Shown here: piece after piece, positions 36,211 to 45,505 of the stretch
Position numbering within the stretch: the first letter of the stretch is position 1
How the letters are laid out: each line of letters begins with the position of its first letter
NCBI GenBank assembly: GCA_963695415.1
Contig: CAVOGL010000020.1
Span: 1-64,000, forward strand
Length of the DNA stretch: 64,000 nt
DNA from: CAVXWV01 sp963695415
GTDB taxonomy: Bacteria; Chloroflexota; Anaerolineae; Anaerolineales; UBA4823
Reading direction: 5' to 3'
Translations under genes and position numbers: made by a program
Notes under the pieces: generated by a model
What the model saw: the letters and a program-made list of their open reading frames with translations, nothing else
Told to the model about the DNA's origin: nothing
The model's database searches: none

Positions 36211-36744
36211 ATGTCCATTGACCAATCACGCGCAAAAATAAATGCAGCCATCTGGCAGGCTGTTGCACAGAGCGGTGTTGATCTTGGTACGATCACTCAC
36301 TCAGACCAGGAAAAACTCGTCTCAAAGATTTCCGAGAACCTGTTAATGGCACTGGATTCAGTCATCGAAAACGAAAATCCTATCGCCCTGGCAGTTGAAG
36401 ATGAACTTCAGGACGAAGAGACAGTATTATGGCAGGGAAGACCATTTCTCTCAATGGTCGAATTCTATACAATCACAACCGAACGATTAAAAATTGTGAA
36501 GGGATTCGTTGGCAGGGATGTGGAGGTGTTCGAGCTGATCCGCCTGCAAGATATCGACTACAAACAACATGCCGGTGAACGCATATTTAATATAGGAGAC
36601 ATTTCCATCCGCGGGCATGATGCCTCTGCAGAGATGGTGAAATTACGTAATATCAAAGAACCCGAAGAAGTGTATGAAATTTTGCGTAAAGCCTGGATGG
36701 CAGCACGCAAACGGCACGGGCTGCAGTTCAGAGAATTCATGTAG
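36211..36744 (+). CDS. Bacterial PH-domain protein
   Basis: A 177-residue soluble protein. The C-terminal about 100 residues fit a bPH domain: EETVLWQGRPF, then YTITTERLKIV, VFELIRLQDIDY and IKEPEEVYEILRKA. The N-terminal about 60 residues are helical. Such proteins are common in Chloroflexota and Actinobacteria with no fixed function. AAAGGAG precedes the ATG. Confidence 0.7.
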   Translation: MSIDQSRAKINAAIWQAVAQSGVDLGTITHSDQEKLVSKISENLLMALDSVIENENPIALAVEDELQDEETVLWQGRPFLSMVEFYTITTERLKIVKGFVGRDVEVFELIRLQDIDYKQHAGERIFNIGDISIRGHDASAEMVKLRNIKEPEEVYEILRKAWMAARKRHGLQFREFM

Positions 36745-36775
36745 TCCTTGCATACTAACAGGCGTCGTTTGCCTG

Positions 36776-38200
36776 TTACATCAACGCTTCAAGCGGGTAT
36801 CTTTGAACCAATGCGCGTTCTAGTGCGGTGTAATTTTTCCTTTCCGCCAAAGTCATCAATTCTACCAAATGGGATTCAACCGGGACCCCTGCCAACTCAC
36901 CGGAAAAATGGACATCAATCGCCTGCTGCATCGCTTCGGCGCCCAGCTGTGGGTCAGCAACTCCGGCATCATTTTTTATCGAGTTAATTGCAGAACCTGC
37001 CAGGAATAAAACTGAGGCAGAAATCCCGCGAGTCTCGGCATCAGTAAGGTTAAGTCCGATGTTCCCCTGGTCCAGACTTCCTGCGCGCACAATTGTTGTT
37101 GGGTTTATGCCTTCGATGGGCATGATCAATGTGTGTTCTGAGGCTTCCCATTCCTGACCATATGGTTTCAAGAAAGGTTTACCAGGGCGAACAGGCGCTG
37201 TCTGTCGAAAATCGATCCCGTCCAGGCGGGCGAGAAGGTCGATCACTTCCCGCCAAACACGTGAGGTCTTGACCCCAATACCAGCGTTGTGACCGTAGAT
37301 GGCTGGTGGCTGGTCCAGGTTTTTGGTCGCTTCCCGCACCATCCTCACGGTACCGCCAGCCCATGTCTCACTCAACATCACCGCTGTTGCGCCGGCTTCC
37401 ATCACCGCAAGCACTGTCTCCTGGATCTCATGAGGCGCTCCGCTGATGTGCGGGGCGAATAAAATCCCCAATCCTCCTCTCTCAACTGATACCTCATGAA
37501 TTGCATCAACGGCTCTCTTGGTCCGTTCCACCACGGGTGAGTAATCAAGGTTGGGATATAAATCTTCATCTTCCTTGATGAAAAGAAACAACTTGTTTCC
37601 AGCCACTTCCCTGACCAACCTGCCTACATCTTTTGGCGTGATCCCGGCGGTGGGTTTCAATATCGTCCCAAAAGCTGGTTGGGTTGGTGAAAATCCTGCC
37701 GCCTGCCTCACTCCAGCAGGTCCATAAAAGGGACCGGGGAACGTTTTCAGCACATGCGGCGGGATTTGCAAGGACAGCAGCCTGGCGTCCTGGTTTTCAT
37801 AAACATCAAATATGATCGCACCAGCAGTCGTATGCAGGATGTCACTGCTGGTCAGATGCCCATCTGGCTGCAGCATCATCTTGAGGGGAAAGGCGATGTG
37901 CAGTATTCCCAGCCGCCCGGTATCGTCGAAGGCATCCACACCGGCAGGTTTAGCTGAACATGCTTCCAAGAGCGAGCCTGGAGCTGGATGCCTGACACCA
38001 CTGGTGGCATGATAGCTGATTTCTTCGACAGCTTGCTGCAAAGTTTGCGACCGAAAAGCGAAGAAATAAGTGGCAATGATATGCTCATCACTTACCGGAG
38101 CTGGTCTGGCTGCCAGGCGATCCGTCACAACCTTCCGCAGCAGCTCTTCGCGGGTGTCCAGGTCGTACCAAAGGCTGTCGAGTATTTTCTTTGAAACCAT
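36776..38200 (-). CDS. RuBisCO-like protein (form IV)
   Basis: A RuBisCO large-subunit homologue that is unlikely to fix CO2. The ATG at 38200 has AGGAG upstream and gives 474 residues. Retained: FGTILKP with the first active-site Lys (residue 182) and FIKEDED, whose Lys209, Asp211 and Glu212 match the carbamate/Mg ligands; also the His in YGHNAG. Lost: the second Lys (KPT instead of KPK), the Arg after the His, the loop-6 Lys and the SGG phosphate motif (IEG here). So the metal and enolisation site is kept while substrate contacts differ. Relatives act in methionine salvage or in sugar-acid phosphate decarboxylation or isomerisation. Neighbouring sugar-acid genes favour the latter. Confidence 0.88.
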   Translation of the reverse strand: MVSKKILDSLWYDLDTREELLRKVVTDRLAARPAPVSDEHIIATYFFAFRSQTLQQAVEEISYHATSGVRHPAPGSLLEACSAKPAGVDAFDDTGRLGILHIAFPLKMMLQPDGHLTSSDILHTTAGAIIFDVYENQDARLLSLQIPPHVLKTFPGPFYGPAGVRQAAGFSPTQPAFGTILKPTAGITPKDVGRLVREVAGNKLFLFIKEDEDLYPNLDYSPVVERTKRAVDAIHEVSVERGGLGILFAPHISGAPHEIQETVLAVMEAGATAVMLSETWAGGTVRMVREATKNLDQPPAIYGHNAGIGVKTSRVWREVIDLLARLDGIDFRQTAPVRPGKPFLKPYGQEWEASEHTLIMPIEGINPTTIVRAGSLDQGNIGLNLTDAETRGISASVLFLAGSAINSIKNDAGVADPQLGAEAMQQAIDVHFSGELAGVPVESHLVELMTLAERKNYTALERALVQRYPLEALM

Positions 38201-38273
38201 GCTGTTTCTCCTACCGGACGATGATTGATTGAAATTGTCATGCAAAAACATCTTACTGCCGTACAAAATCAAA

Positions 38274-38981
38274 TCATTTAAATTTATTCAAGAAATCAAA
38301 ATAAATCTGGAAATATTCAGTTTGTGTGTATTCAATTTCATCGATCGAATCCCCATCAAAGCAGTAAATGACAGAGTCCGGACAAGCCATCAATATTGGC
38401 GAATGGGTGGCGATGATGAATTGTGCCTTCCCCTTTTCACTAGCATTCCTGATCACTTCGACAAGCTTCAGCTGGCTTTTTGGGGACAGAGCCGTCTCAG
38501 GCTCATCCAGGAAATACACACCTTTGATCAGGTACCGGTTCTCGAAATATGCCAGGAGTGACTGACCATGCGACATCCCCAGGAGTGATTTTCCGCCAAA
38601 ATATTTCAACTGCGCAGGATCTGAAATCGCCCAATCATCCAGGTTTTGGGCGAAGTGGTGGAAAAATTTTGATCCAAAAAACGAACCAGGCGTACTCCCG
38701 TTTGTCCATTCAACGCTTAAATAATTATAAAAAGTGTCTTCATACTTTGATCGTTGGAACCTTCTCCTCTCTGTGTTCCGCCAGATATGGATTCCGCATC
38801 TCAGTGCCAGAGCTTCGATCAAAGTCGATTTTCCAGAACCATTTTCACCGATAAAGAAGGTGATGCCCTGGTTCAAGGAAAGTTTTTGCGTGTGCTTGAA
38901 TATTGGGATACAAAACGGGTAATCATGCTCGTCAGGGAATAATTCCTGGTGGATGGTTACTGAATTAATGTGGATTGCCAT
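38274..38981 (-). CDS. AAA/ABC-type ATPase (RecF/SMC-like, predicted)
   Basis: A 235-residue stand-alone ATPase: Walker A GENGSGKST, a signature-like MSHGQSL, Walker B VYFLDEPETALSP and the switch IATHSPIL. This is the compact predicted-ATPase family of unknown role. No Shine-Dalgarno sequence precedes the start; an extended -10 box lies 9 bases upstream, so it may be transcribed on its own inside the leftward run. Confidence 0.85.
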   Translation of the reverse strand: MAIHINSVTIHQELFPDEHDYPFCIPIFKHTQKLSLNQGITFFIGENGSGKSTLIEALALRCGIHIWRNTERRRFQRSKYEDTFYNYLSVEWTNGSTPGSFFGSKFFHHFAQNLDDWAISDPAQLKYFGGKSLLGMSHGQSLLAYFENRYLIKGVYFLDEPETALSPKSQLKLVEVIRNASEKGKAQFIIATHSPILMACPDSVIYCFDGDSIDEIEYTQTEYFQIYFDFLNKFK

Positions 38982-38990
38982 GGAGAAAAA

Positions 38991-38999
38991 ATTATAACA
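38991..38999 (-). promoter_or_regulatory. Extended -10 promoter at the ATPase start (near-leaderless)
   Basis: The minus strand reads TGTTATAAT, a perfect TGnTATAAT box, followed by nine bases and the ATG at 38981. There is no ribosome binding site in between. Confidence 0.5.
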
Positions 39000-39008
39000 T
39001 CCTGAAAA

Positions 39009-40183
39009 TTATGCCCAGGTGTCCCATTTTTCTGTGATTTCATCAATCAGTGGTGATCGCTTCTGCAAACCACATACTTCCTGGAGGGTTTTGGTCAAGC
39101 CATTATGCTCAATTTTACCTGCGAGGATGGCGGATTGCTCGTCTGCAGGATCGTTATATTTTAAAGCTGCCACGATGCCATTAACGATCCACTTGCGGGG
39201 TAAATTGTGATCAACTGCCCATATTGCCGGTGCTAAAAGGCGTTCGCGAGGGGATAATTTCCGGATTGGATCTCGCACGACACGCGAGATCTCATCTTTC
39301 ATCATGGCGATCGAACCTCGCTTTACGAAACTCTTCTTATAATCATCGATATTCTCCGGGCTGAAACCATGTTTCTGGCGGATAATTTCTCCCAATTCAT
39401 CCAATGCTCCAACGGCAGCGTTCGCAACAATTGGATCAGCCACAGCCTGGTGAATATATCTACAGCCACGATGATAACCAACATATCCAGTCACCGCATG
39501 TCCACCATTATGTATGAACAATTTACGTTCTAACCTGGCTGTCTGGTTCTCAACCAGTTCTATGAAATCCAAACCGTCCGGTTTTTCCCCTTTAAAGGCT
39601 TCCTTTCGCACCGTCCATTCGTTGTAATCTTCCGTGATGATCGTGAATGGATCGGCTTCTGGTCGAGGCACAACTCTGCTGATCATGCAGTCTGGAAAAC
39701 CAATTTGAGAATCGACAAATGCATGCAGTTCTGCTAGGCAGTTCGTTTTTTACATGATCGCCTAATGTGGAAGAGCTGTCCATCATGTTCTCACAGGCAA
39801 TGATGTTCAATGGTGATATGTCTGCCAGCATTTTCACTGGCAGCAACAGCTAAAGCAAGTGTGACAGCTACATCAGGGAGGTTCTGGTCGAAAACAGCCG
39901 TGAGTACCAGGTCAGCCGACATAATTTCAGAAACAATCTCAGCGCGCTGTTCAGAATGGTAAATATCAAAACCGTCGACTGTGATTTCCTTGTATTCCTC
40001 AGGCGGTTTTTCTCCCCCAAACAAACGCACCCTGTACCTGCCTTTCTTACGTAAATCGTCAACCAGTACCGCATTACGGTCGACGAAAACAATATGGTAT
40101 CCAGCCTGCCAGCATAACAAGCCGACATGCCCTCTGCCCGTCGCGCCAGCACCAAAAACCACAACTTTACCTCTGGTTTTCAA
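39009..40183 (-). CDS. Mannitol-1-phosphate dehydrogenase family protein, two frameshifts
   Basis: An NAD-dependent polyol (phosphate) dehydrogenase. A Rossmann fold opens at the very N-terminus (VVVFGAGATGRGHVG), as in MtlD rather than in the longer UxuB type. A middle segment in another frame holds PLNIIACENMM, an MtlD hallmark. The C-terminal domain has IHNGGHAVTGYVGY and VADPIV. Breaks lie at about 39812-39822 and at 39737-39738 (one base too many; removal gives KNELLAELHAF). The start is TTG at 40183. Six bases separate it from the cupin gene. Substrate could be mannitol-1-phosphate or a related keto-sugar acid. Confidence 0.75.
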
Positions 40184-40189
40184 TTCAGC

Positions 40190-40531
40190 CTATTCCCTTT
40201 TGTAGTCATCTTCAACACGCACAACATCATCGAGCTCCGGAGTACTCACTTCAATAAGGCGTACATCTTCCAGCGCAGTGACACGATGTTTCCTACCCGG
40301 CTGATTTTCAACAACTTCTCCAGGTCCCAGGACAACCACCTTCATTTCACCATTTTCATCTTCCAGCTCTATTTCCAATTTACCACTGTCCACATAAATA
40401 TGTTCGTGTTTTTGCTGGTGGTACTGCAGGCTGGAACGGGACCCCTTGTTAAATTCGATTATCTTCAGAGCATATTTCTGAGTGTGGGCTATCCAGATTT
40501 CCCTTCCCCATGGTTTTTCAACAATTTTCAT
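40190..40531 (-). CDS. Cupin, mannose-6-phosphate-isomerase-like
   Basis: A 113-residue single-domain cupin. EKPWGREIW at the start, SLQYHQQKHEHIYV with the metal-binding histidines and GRKHRVTAL follow the pattern of the type II phosphomannose isomerase/GDP-mannose pyrophosphorylase C-terminal domain. An aldose-ketose phosphate isomerase activity is plausible but small cupins vary. GGAGG precedes the ATG. Located between the dehydrogenase and uronate-isomerase-like genes of one operon. Confidence 0.8.
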   Translation of the reverse strand: MKIVEKPWGREIWIAHTQKYALKIIEFNKGSRSSLQYHQQKHEHIYVDSGKLEIELEDENGEMKVVVLGPGEVVENQPGRKHRVTALEDVRLIEVSTPELDDVVRVEDDYKRE

Positions 40532-40544
40532 TTTACAACCTCCA

Positions 40545-41894
40545 TTAATTGGCTTCTATATTGCCGGGTATCATACCCACCAAATCACGCGGCGTTTCAA
40601 AAAGTATTGCCCTGGCAATGCTGAATGCATCATCTAAAGTGTATTGTCCTTGATTTACCTTCTGCGCAAACACCTCAGCGTATTGCAGGCGAACCATGAA
40701 GGATTTCGCATAAGCCCATTCCAGACAGTAAGCATCGCTGAAAAAACCAACCTGTTTGTTGACTGCCAGCATATCGAGTCGTTCGTTAATAATTTTTCGG
40801 ATAGTGCCCGGAAAGAAATTGTGCCACCAAAAACCAGCAAGAGAAAGATTTGGTATTTCCCTTGCCAAAGTACAAAAAGATTGGTTGGTATGTTCGCTGG
40901 AAAGCAGCGCCTGAAAACGAATTCCGGGATGCCGTTCGAACACATCTGCCAGTTCAAAAATAGTCTCCTGCCTTAACTTACTTCCAGTCTCGTAAGGAAG
41001 TGGTTCTGCACCGATCGAAAAATGGTAAATCAAATTTTCTCCATATGGTGCCAGGCGCGTCAAAAAAGCTTCCAGGATATAACTGGCATATATATCACGT
41101 TCTGTAGCGCCAGCATTTGTCCGGTTCAATAAAGCCGTCGACATATCAGTTTCCCCCACCTTGTGGAAATTTATATCGGTAGAAAAGTGTTGGGCTGTAC
41201 TGATGATTTGCTCGTAAGGTATGCATTTCACATAATGGTCGATGGCATCATGCACATCTTCGATAGTCTTAATCATCTTTGGAAACACAGGTCGTTGATC
41301 CCCAAGTGTCACCGGAAGCGGTTCAGATGGTTCATCCTGGTTCCAGGCACGCTCTAATTCCAATAATGAGATGTCACATACACCCCACTGTGATCGAGTA
41401 AAAAAAGCCCATTCGAGCGAATATTGCAGCCAGTCATCCCTGGATCCATCTTTCTGCCTCCACAATTCAGTGCTGTATCGACTGATACCGGAAAGTCTCA
41501 TTACATTCTGTTCCCAAGTTTTATCACCGCTTCTTTCCTTGATGATTGCGTCAATTAACCGCCAATTGTTAATATCTATTGGTTTTTCCCATTGATACAG
41601 ATCTTTTAACATCCTGGTCATTGCCCAGTAAAGGCTTGTATTGCGGATGTATGGAAGAAAGGCAACTGCCTCTTCAATTCTTTTCTCGATTTCTTCCTCA
41701 CCCGGAATCTCAGGTAACCTCGACCGGCTCGGACATCCAGCACTTGCCAGGTCAGAGATAACCATGTGATAAAGAAGAATATCGTGCAATCCTCTGGCGC
41801 TCAAATGATCAGCATCCAGGTGTGTGTGTACATCCAGGATTGGGATAGTCCCAATGCCATCGAATAATTCGCGAGCGAGTTCAGATTGATCCAT
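40545..41894 (-). CDS. Uronate isomerase-like amidohydrolase
   Basis: A 449-residue relative of glucuronate/galacturonate isomerase (UxaC). ILDVHTHLDADHL (His23, His25) is the metal site at the first strand, the layout ARGLHDILLYHMV is typical, and the C-terminal half has GFFSDAYCLEWAYAKS. UxaC converts D-glucuronate to D-fructuronate. The distance from E. coli UxaC seems large, so the true substrate may differ. It overlaps the end of the PfkB kinase gene by 14 bases, so they are coupled. Confidence 0.75.
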   Translation of the reverse strand: MDQSELARELFDGIGTIPILDVHTHLDADHLSARGLHDILLYHMVISDLASAGCPSRSRLPEIPGEEEIEKRIEEAVAFLPYIRNTSLYWAMTRMLKDLYQWEKPIDINNWRLIDAIIKERSGDKTWEQNVMRLSGISRYSTELWRQKDGSRDDWLQYSLEWAFFTRSQWGVCDISLLELERAWNQDEPSEPLPVTLGDQRPVFPKMIKTIEDVHDAIDHYVKCIPYEQIISTAQHFSTDINFHKVGETDMSTALLNRTNAGATERDIYASYILEAFLTRLAPYGENLIYHFSIGAEPLPYETGSKLRQETIFELADVFERHPGIRFQALLSSEHTNQSFCTLAREIPNLSLAGFWWHNFFPGTIRKIINERLDMLAVNKQVGFFSDAYCLEWAYAKSFMVRLQYAEVFAQKVNQGQYTLDDAFSIARAILFETPRDLVGMIPGNIEAN

Positions 41895-42817
41895 TGATTC
41901 CTTCCTTATCGTTCAAAATAGAAGATACTTCATTCCAGGTCGGGATTCCTTCCCTTCCACCCCGACTTCGAGTTTTCAATCCCGCAGCAATAGTGGCTAC
42001 ACGAACAGCCGCGTCTATTCTCATCCTTTTTGCGATGGCATGTGCATATGCTCCATGAAAAACATCCCCGCAGCCCACAGTGTCAACAACATCCACCTCC
42101 AGCGCCGCTTCGTGTAGTACTTGACCACCTCCTCTGATGGTACCAGCAACCAAGCTCTCCTGCGGTGATGACTACAGCAGGAAAACCAATCTTCACCAAC
42201 TCGCTAACCATTGCTGGTGGGGATGATTTCCCAGTAATGGCTTCACCCAGTTCCTGTCCAATCACCAGGTGATCGATATACGCAGCAAGACGGTCGATCT
42301 CGGTTCCAAAACCCATTTCAAGATCTACAACCGTTGGAATATTCAGTTTCTTCGCCAGGGCTGCGGAGTAAATTCCAATCTCTAATGCAGTATAGTCAAA
42401 ATACAGCACCCGGGTTTGAGATATGGTTTCTGCAGACACCATGGATTCGGGAATATTTACCACTCCTGATTTATCGAAAAATAAAGTCCTTTTTCCACTA
42501 TCCCGCTCGACGATACCTACTGTATGGATAGGTGCAGCTACTTCATTACGAATAACCAGGCTGCAATCTACATTTTCTTGTTGGAATTCAGCCAGAACAT
42601 ACTCACTGAGTTCGTCCTGACCCAGTAATCCCCAGTATGCCGCGATGCCCCCAAGCCTGGAAACGGTTACTAATGCTGTACCTGCCAGTCCTCCCGCATG
42701 CCTTTCCCTATGAAGTACCTGTTCTTTTGCATCAATTGGCGGATATTTCTGGACATACATGAGGTCATCCACAGCCACTGCACCAAATCCGAGTACATCC
42801 CAGTTTTTCTTTATCAT
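41881..42817 (-). CDS. PfkB-family sugar kinase, frameshifted near 42135
   Basis: A ribokinase-type kinase. The N-terminal glycine pair HAGGLAGTALVTVSRLG and the C-terminal anion-hole motif DTVGCGDVFHGAYA (catalytic Asp; Cys replaces the usual Ala) define the family. The first frame ends in nonsense after GCWYHQR (about 42145). The next frame continues RGGGQVLHEAALEVDVVDTVG, so one base is extra around 42126-42145. Repaired length is about 311 residues. Placed between the aldolase remnant and the uronate-isomerase-like gene, it may phosphorylate a keto-sugar (acid). Confidence 0.8.
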
Positions 42818-42868
42818 GGTGTTTGCCTCATTGTGTGCGAATTTACCAGGAAATTCCTCATGAGTATT

Positions 42869-43156
42869 TCAACCTCTAAAATCAATTCTCTCGACCGGAA
42901 TGTTATCGTGGATGATCTGCTTGAAAGCCTGGATTGCCATAGAAATCGATCCTGTCCCCCAAACATTTCTACCGATTGTTGCCCCTTGTGCTCCTGATTT
43001 CATGACCGCGGAAATCATCTCAAGCGACGAGGAAAAATCAGCTGTTTTCGGTCCTCCTGCTGCAACGATAGGAATCGGAGTACCATCAATTATTTGATGA
43101 AATGATTCCATATCCCCACAATACGGTACTTTGATGATAAGTTTTCCAATATTCAT
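42869..43156 (-). pseudogene. Truncated LsrF/DhnA-type class I aldolase (C-terminal third)
   Basis: Only 95 residues remain of a family that is normally about 260-290. Visible: IIKVPYCGDMESF with the Schiff-base Lys, IPIVAAGGPKT and GAQGATIGRNVWG, which are the last barrel strands and the phosphate site. The start ATG lies 5 bases after the UroD-like gene and has no ribosome binding site, so the N-terminal two thirds seem to have been deleted where that gene now stands. The sequence before it shows no trace of the missing part. It could be a remnant or a short expressed fragment. Confidence 0.65.
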
Positions 43157-43161
43157 AATTT

Positions 43162-44214
43162 CTATTTCATCAAACTCCCGTCATTCGCATATCGTCCATA
43201 AATCCTGGCTGAATCTACTAATGCATGTATGTTTTCAAGCGGTGTATCATGGGCTATGGCACAACCCGCACCCAGTATAAAACCGCCTCCTGGAGCAAGG
43301 ATATTAATTGCATCTCTGGCTGCTAATTGGATCTCTACAGGATCATCTGCATTCCGGATGACTTCCGGATTAACCGGTCCCAGTATCACAGCCCTGTTAT
43401 CAACTTTCTGTTTCGCTTTCGTTAAATCCGTTAAGTAATCCAGTTCCAAAATGGATGCGCCTGTCGAAACCATATCATCCAGGATCAACGATGCATTGCC
43501 ACAAATGTGCAAGGCAGCAGGATAATCTCCGCGGATAATTTCTTTTAAAACTCTGCGTTCCATGGGCTGCTCTAAATTCCGATATAGGGCAGGACTGAGT
43601 AAAGATAATCCCAGCCCCCCTATCGCCGTTCCATGGGCTCCGGTTTCTCTTAACGCCTGAGCATAACGCACCTGAACCTTCACGCAATAATCCATCAATT
43701 TACTGATCAATTCTGGCTGGTCATTCTGCGCCAGGTCAAGAATGAATTGCTCGTACCCTCGTAATGCCATGGCTAATGCTCCAGGTCCCTGGTCGGACCT
43801 ACCCATGATGAAAACTTTGTCTCCAATACAATCAACCAGGATTTTTACAGCTCTCAGAACTTCGCACATAGGGAATGTAGTATATGGATCTGGTACCTGT
43901 AATTGGTCAATTCCATCCAGTCCTGTTCCAAGCACGTGTTTTGACACACGCGGAGGAGCATTATCATAAAACTCTAATTCACAACCGCAAGCTCCAGCCT
44001 CAGCAACGACACCATTTTCAACAAGTAGCATGTCATGACCGAACTCTCGCCAGGCTTGAATTTGGGATTCCGCAAGAAGATTGCCATCTTGCAAAACCAG
44101 ACCCATTGGGGAATGATTCATGTACGCTGCAGGTAAGAAATTATGCAACGCGACCGGGACACGATCAGGAATACCGCCTGAAAGAACCATCAGACAACGA
44201 TCTTTCGAATTCAT
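43162..44214 (-). CDS. UroD-family protein (methyltransferase-like, not HemE)
   Basis: Adopts the uroporphyrinogen-decarboxylase barrel shared by cobalamin-dependent methyltransferases (MtaA/CmuA). It opens with MNSKDRCLMVLSGGIPDRVPV. It carries the zinc-type motif ALHICGN and ends with GGGFILGAGCAIAHDTP, as in these methyltransferase-like members. No heme-synthesis neighbours exist. Members of this family recur in Chloroflexota sugar loci without known function. It starts the leftward sugar-acid run and appears leaderless: an extended -10 box lies 6 bases upstream. Confidence 0.8.
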   Translation of the reverse strand: MNSKDRCLMVLSGGIPDRVPVALHNFLPAAYMNHSPMGLVLQDGNLLAESQIQAWREFGHDMLLVENGVVAEAGACGCELEFYDNAPPRVSKHVLGTGLDGIDQLQVPDPYTTFPMCEVLRAVKILVDCIGDKVFIMGRSDQGPGALAMALRGYEQFILDLAQNDQPELISKLMDYCVKVQVRYAQALRETGAHGTAIGGLGLSLLSPALYRNLEQPMERRVLKEIIRGDYPAALHICGNASLILDDMVSTGASILELDYLTDLTKAKQKVDNRAVILGPVNPEVIRNADDPVEIQLAARDAINILAPGGGFILGAGCAIAHDTPLENIHALVDSARIYGRYANDGSLMK

Positions 44215-44220
44215 AGAGTG

Positions 44221-44229
44221 ATTATATCA
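44221..44229 (-). promoter_or_regulatory. Extended -10 promoter, probably leaderless start of the UroD-like gene
   Basis: The minus strand reads TGATATAAT (perfect TGnTATAAT), then six bases (CACTCT) and the ATG at 44214. No Shine-Dalgarno sequence is present. Confidence 0.55.
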
Positions 44230-44307
44230 ACGCAGGAGAATTCCAATTATAATGATCTCTAATTCCGATTTCCTGCTTTTACTTCACTTAAAAAGGCTCA
44301 GTAGCTC

Positions 44308-45501
44308 ATGCTTGTACAAAAATCAGTCGTAGTTGCCGGTCATATTTGCCTTGACATCATACCTGACCTGAATCATTTGCCGAACGCCGAATTCATGAAC
44401 CTCTTTCAGCCCGGTCGTCTTATTGAAGTAGGCGCGCCACTATTTTCCACTGGTGGTCCGGTATCGAATACGGGTCTGGCTCTCAGTGTACTTGGGATTC
44501 CGGTTTCCTTGATGGGTAAAGTGGGAGACGATAGTTTTGGGGAAACCGTTATCTCCCTGGTGAAAAGGTTTGGTAATAAACTGGCGGATGGGATGGTGGT
44601 GGATTCGGCTACGAGCACTTCCTATACCGTGATCATTAATCCTCCTGGTTTGGACCGGATATTTCTGCATAATCCGGGAGCGAACAACACATTCGGTCCC
44701 GAGGACCTGGATACCTCTGCCCTGGAAACAGCAGCGCTTTTCCACTTTGGTTACCCTCCCCTGATGAGCCGCATGTACTCAAATGAAGGAAACGATCTCA
44801 AAGAAGTATTCAAGATCGCCAAAAACACCGGCGCCAGCACTTCCCTGGATATGTCATTCCCGGACCCGGCATCGGCTTCCGGAAAAGCGCCATGGCGCAT
44901 AATCCTGCAAAAAACGCTTCCGCTCGTGGACATTTTCACGCCAAGCATCGAAGAACTGCTCTTTACCATGCAGCCGGAATTGTATGAAAGCTTGTGTAAA
45001 GAAGCTGGTTCTATCCATATCCTGCCGGCAATTACACCTGAACTGCTGAGAGAGGTGAGTGATGAGATTTTGAGTCTTGGCGTGAAAGTTGTGTTGATCA
45101 AACTTGGGGAACGCGGCGCTTACCTGCGGACAACCAGTGAGGTAGAATTCCAAAATATGGGTCGTGCACAACCTGAGTCTCCGGCTCAATGGTCTGGGGT
45201 CGAGTTATGGGCGCCCTGTTTCAAGGTCAACGTGGCAGGCACAACAGGTTCGGGAGATTCAACCATTGCTGGTTTCTTGAGCGCCCTCTTGCGAGACCTT
45301 TCCCCTGACGAAGCCCTGACCATGTCAGTAGCAGTTGGCGCTTGCAATGTCGAGGCTGCCGATGCGCTGGGTGGGTTGCAGTCATGGGAAAAGACGATCG
45401 ACCGGGTTCGGGCTGGGTGGGAAAGGCTGGACCTGGAAATAGAAAGCAGCACTTTACGCTGGGACAAAGATGCAGAAATCTGGATTGGATCGCGAGGTTG
45501 A
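44308..45501 (+). CDS. PfkB-family carbohydrate kinase
   Basis: Phosphorylates a sugar or sugar acid. VAGHICLDIIPDL at the start, STGGPVSNTGLALSVLG and the ATP-site motif AGTTGSGDSTIAGFL with the catalytic Asp are clear. At 397 residues it is longer than ribokinase; insertions lie at about 185-260 and a C-terminal tail of about 40 residues is added. Transcribed away from the UroD-like gene and followed after 4 bases by a second kinase of the same superfamily. Confidence 0.85.
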   Translation: MLVQKSVVVAGHICLDIIPDLNHLPNAEFMNLFQPGRLIEVGAPLFSTGGPVSNTGLALSVLGIPVSLMGKVGDDSFGETVISLVKRFGNKLADGMVVDSATSTSYTVIINPPGLDRIFLHNPGANNTFGPEDLDTSALETAALFHFGYPPLMSRMYSNEGNDLKEVFKIAKNTGASTSLDMSFPDPASASGKAPWRIILQKTLPLVDIFTPSIEELLFTMQPELYESLCKEAGSIHILPAITPELLREVSDEILSLGVKVVLIKLGERGAYLRTTSEVEFQNMGRAQPESPAQWSGVELWAPCFKVNVAGTTGSGDSTIAGFLSALLRDLSPDEALTMSVAVGACNVEAADALGGLQSWEKTIDRVRAGWERLDLEIESSTLRWDKDAEIWIGSRG

Positions 45502-45505
45502 AACT

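Noticed and set aside
36776..38200. Genuine CO2-fixing RuBisCO
   Set aside because: Several essential residues are replaced (second Lys of KPK, loop-6 Lys, Arg after the catalytic His, SGG), and no phosphoribulokinase or small subunit is present.
43162..44214. Heme biosynthesis gene hemE
   Set aside because: It belongs to the UroD fold, but the C-terminal pattern and sugar-gene context fit methyltransferase-like members, and no other heme-synthesis gene apart from the oxidase-linked ctaA/ctaB is nearby.
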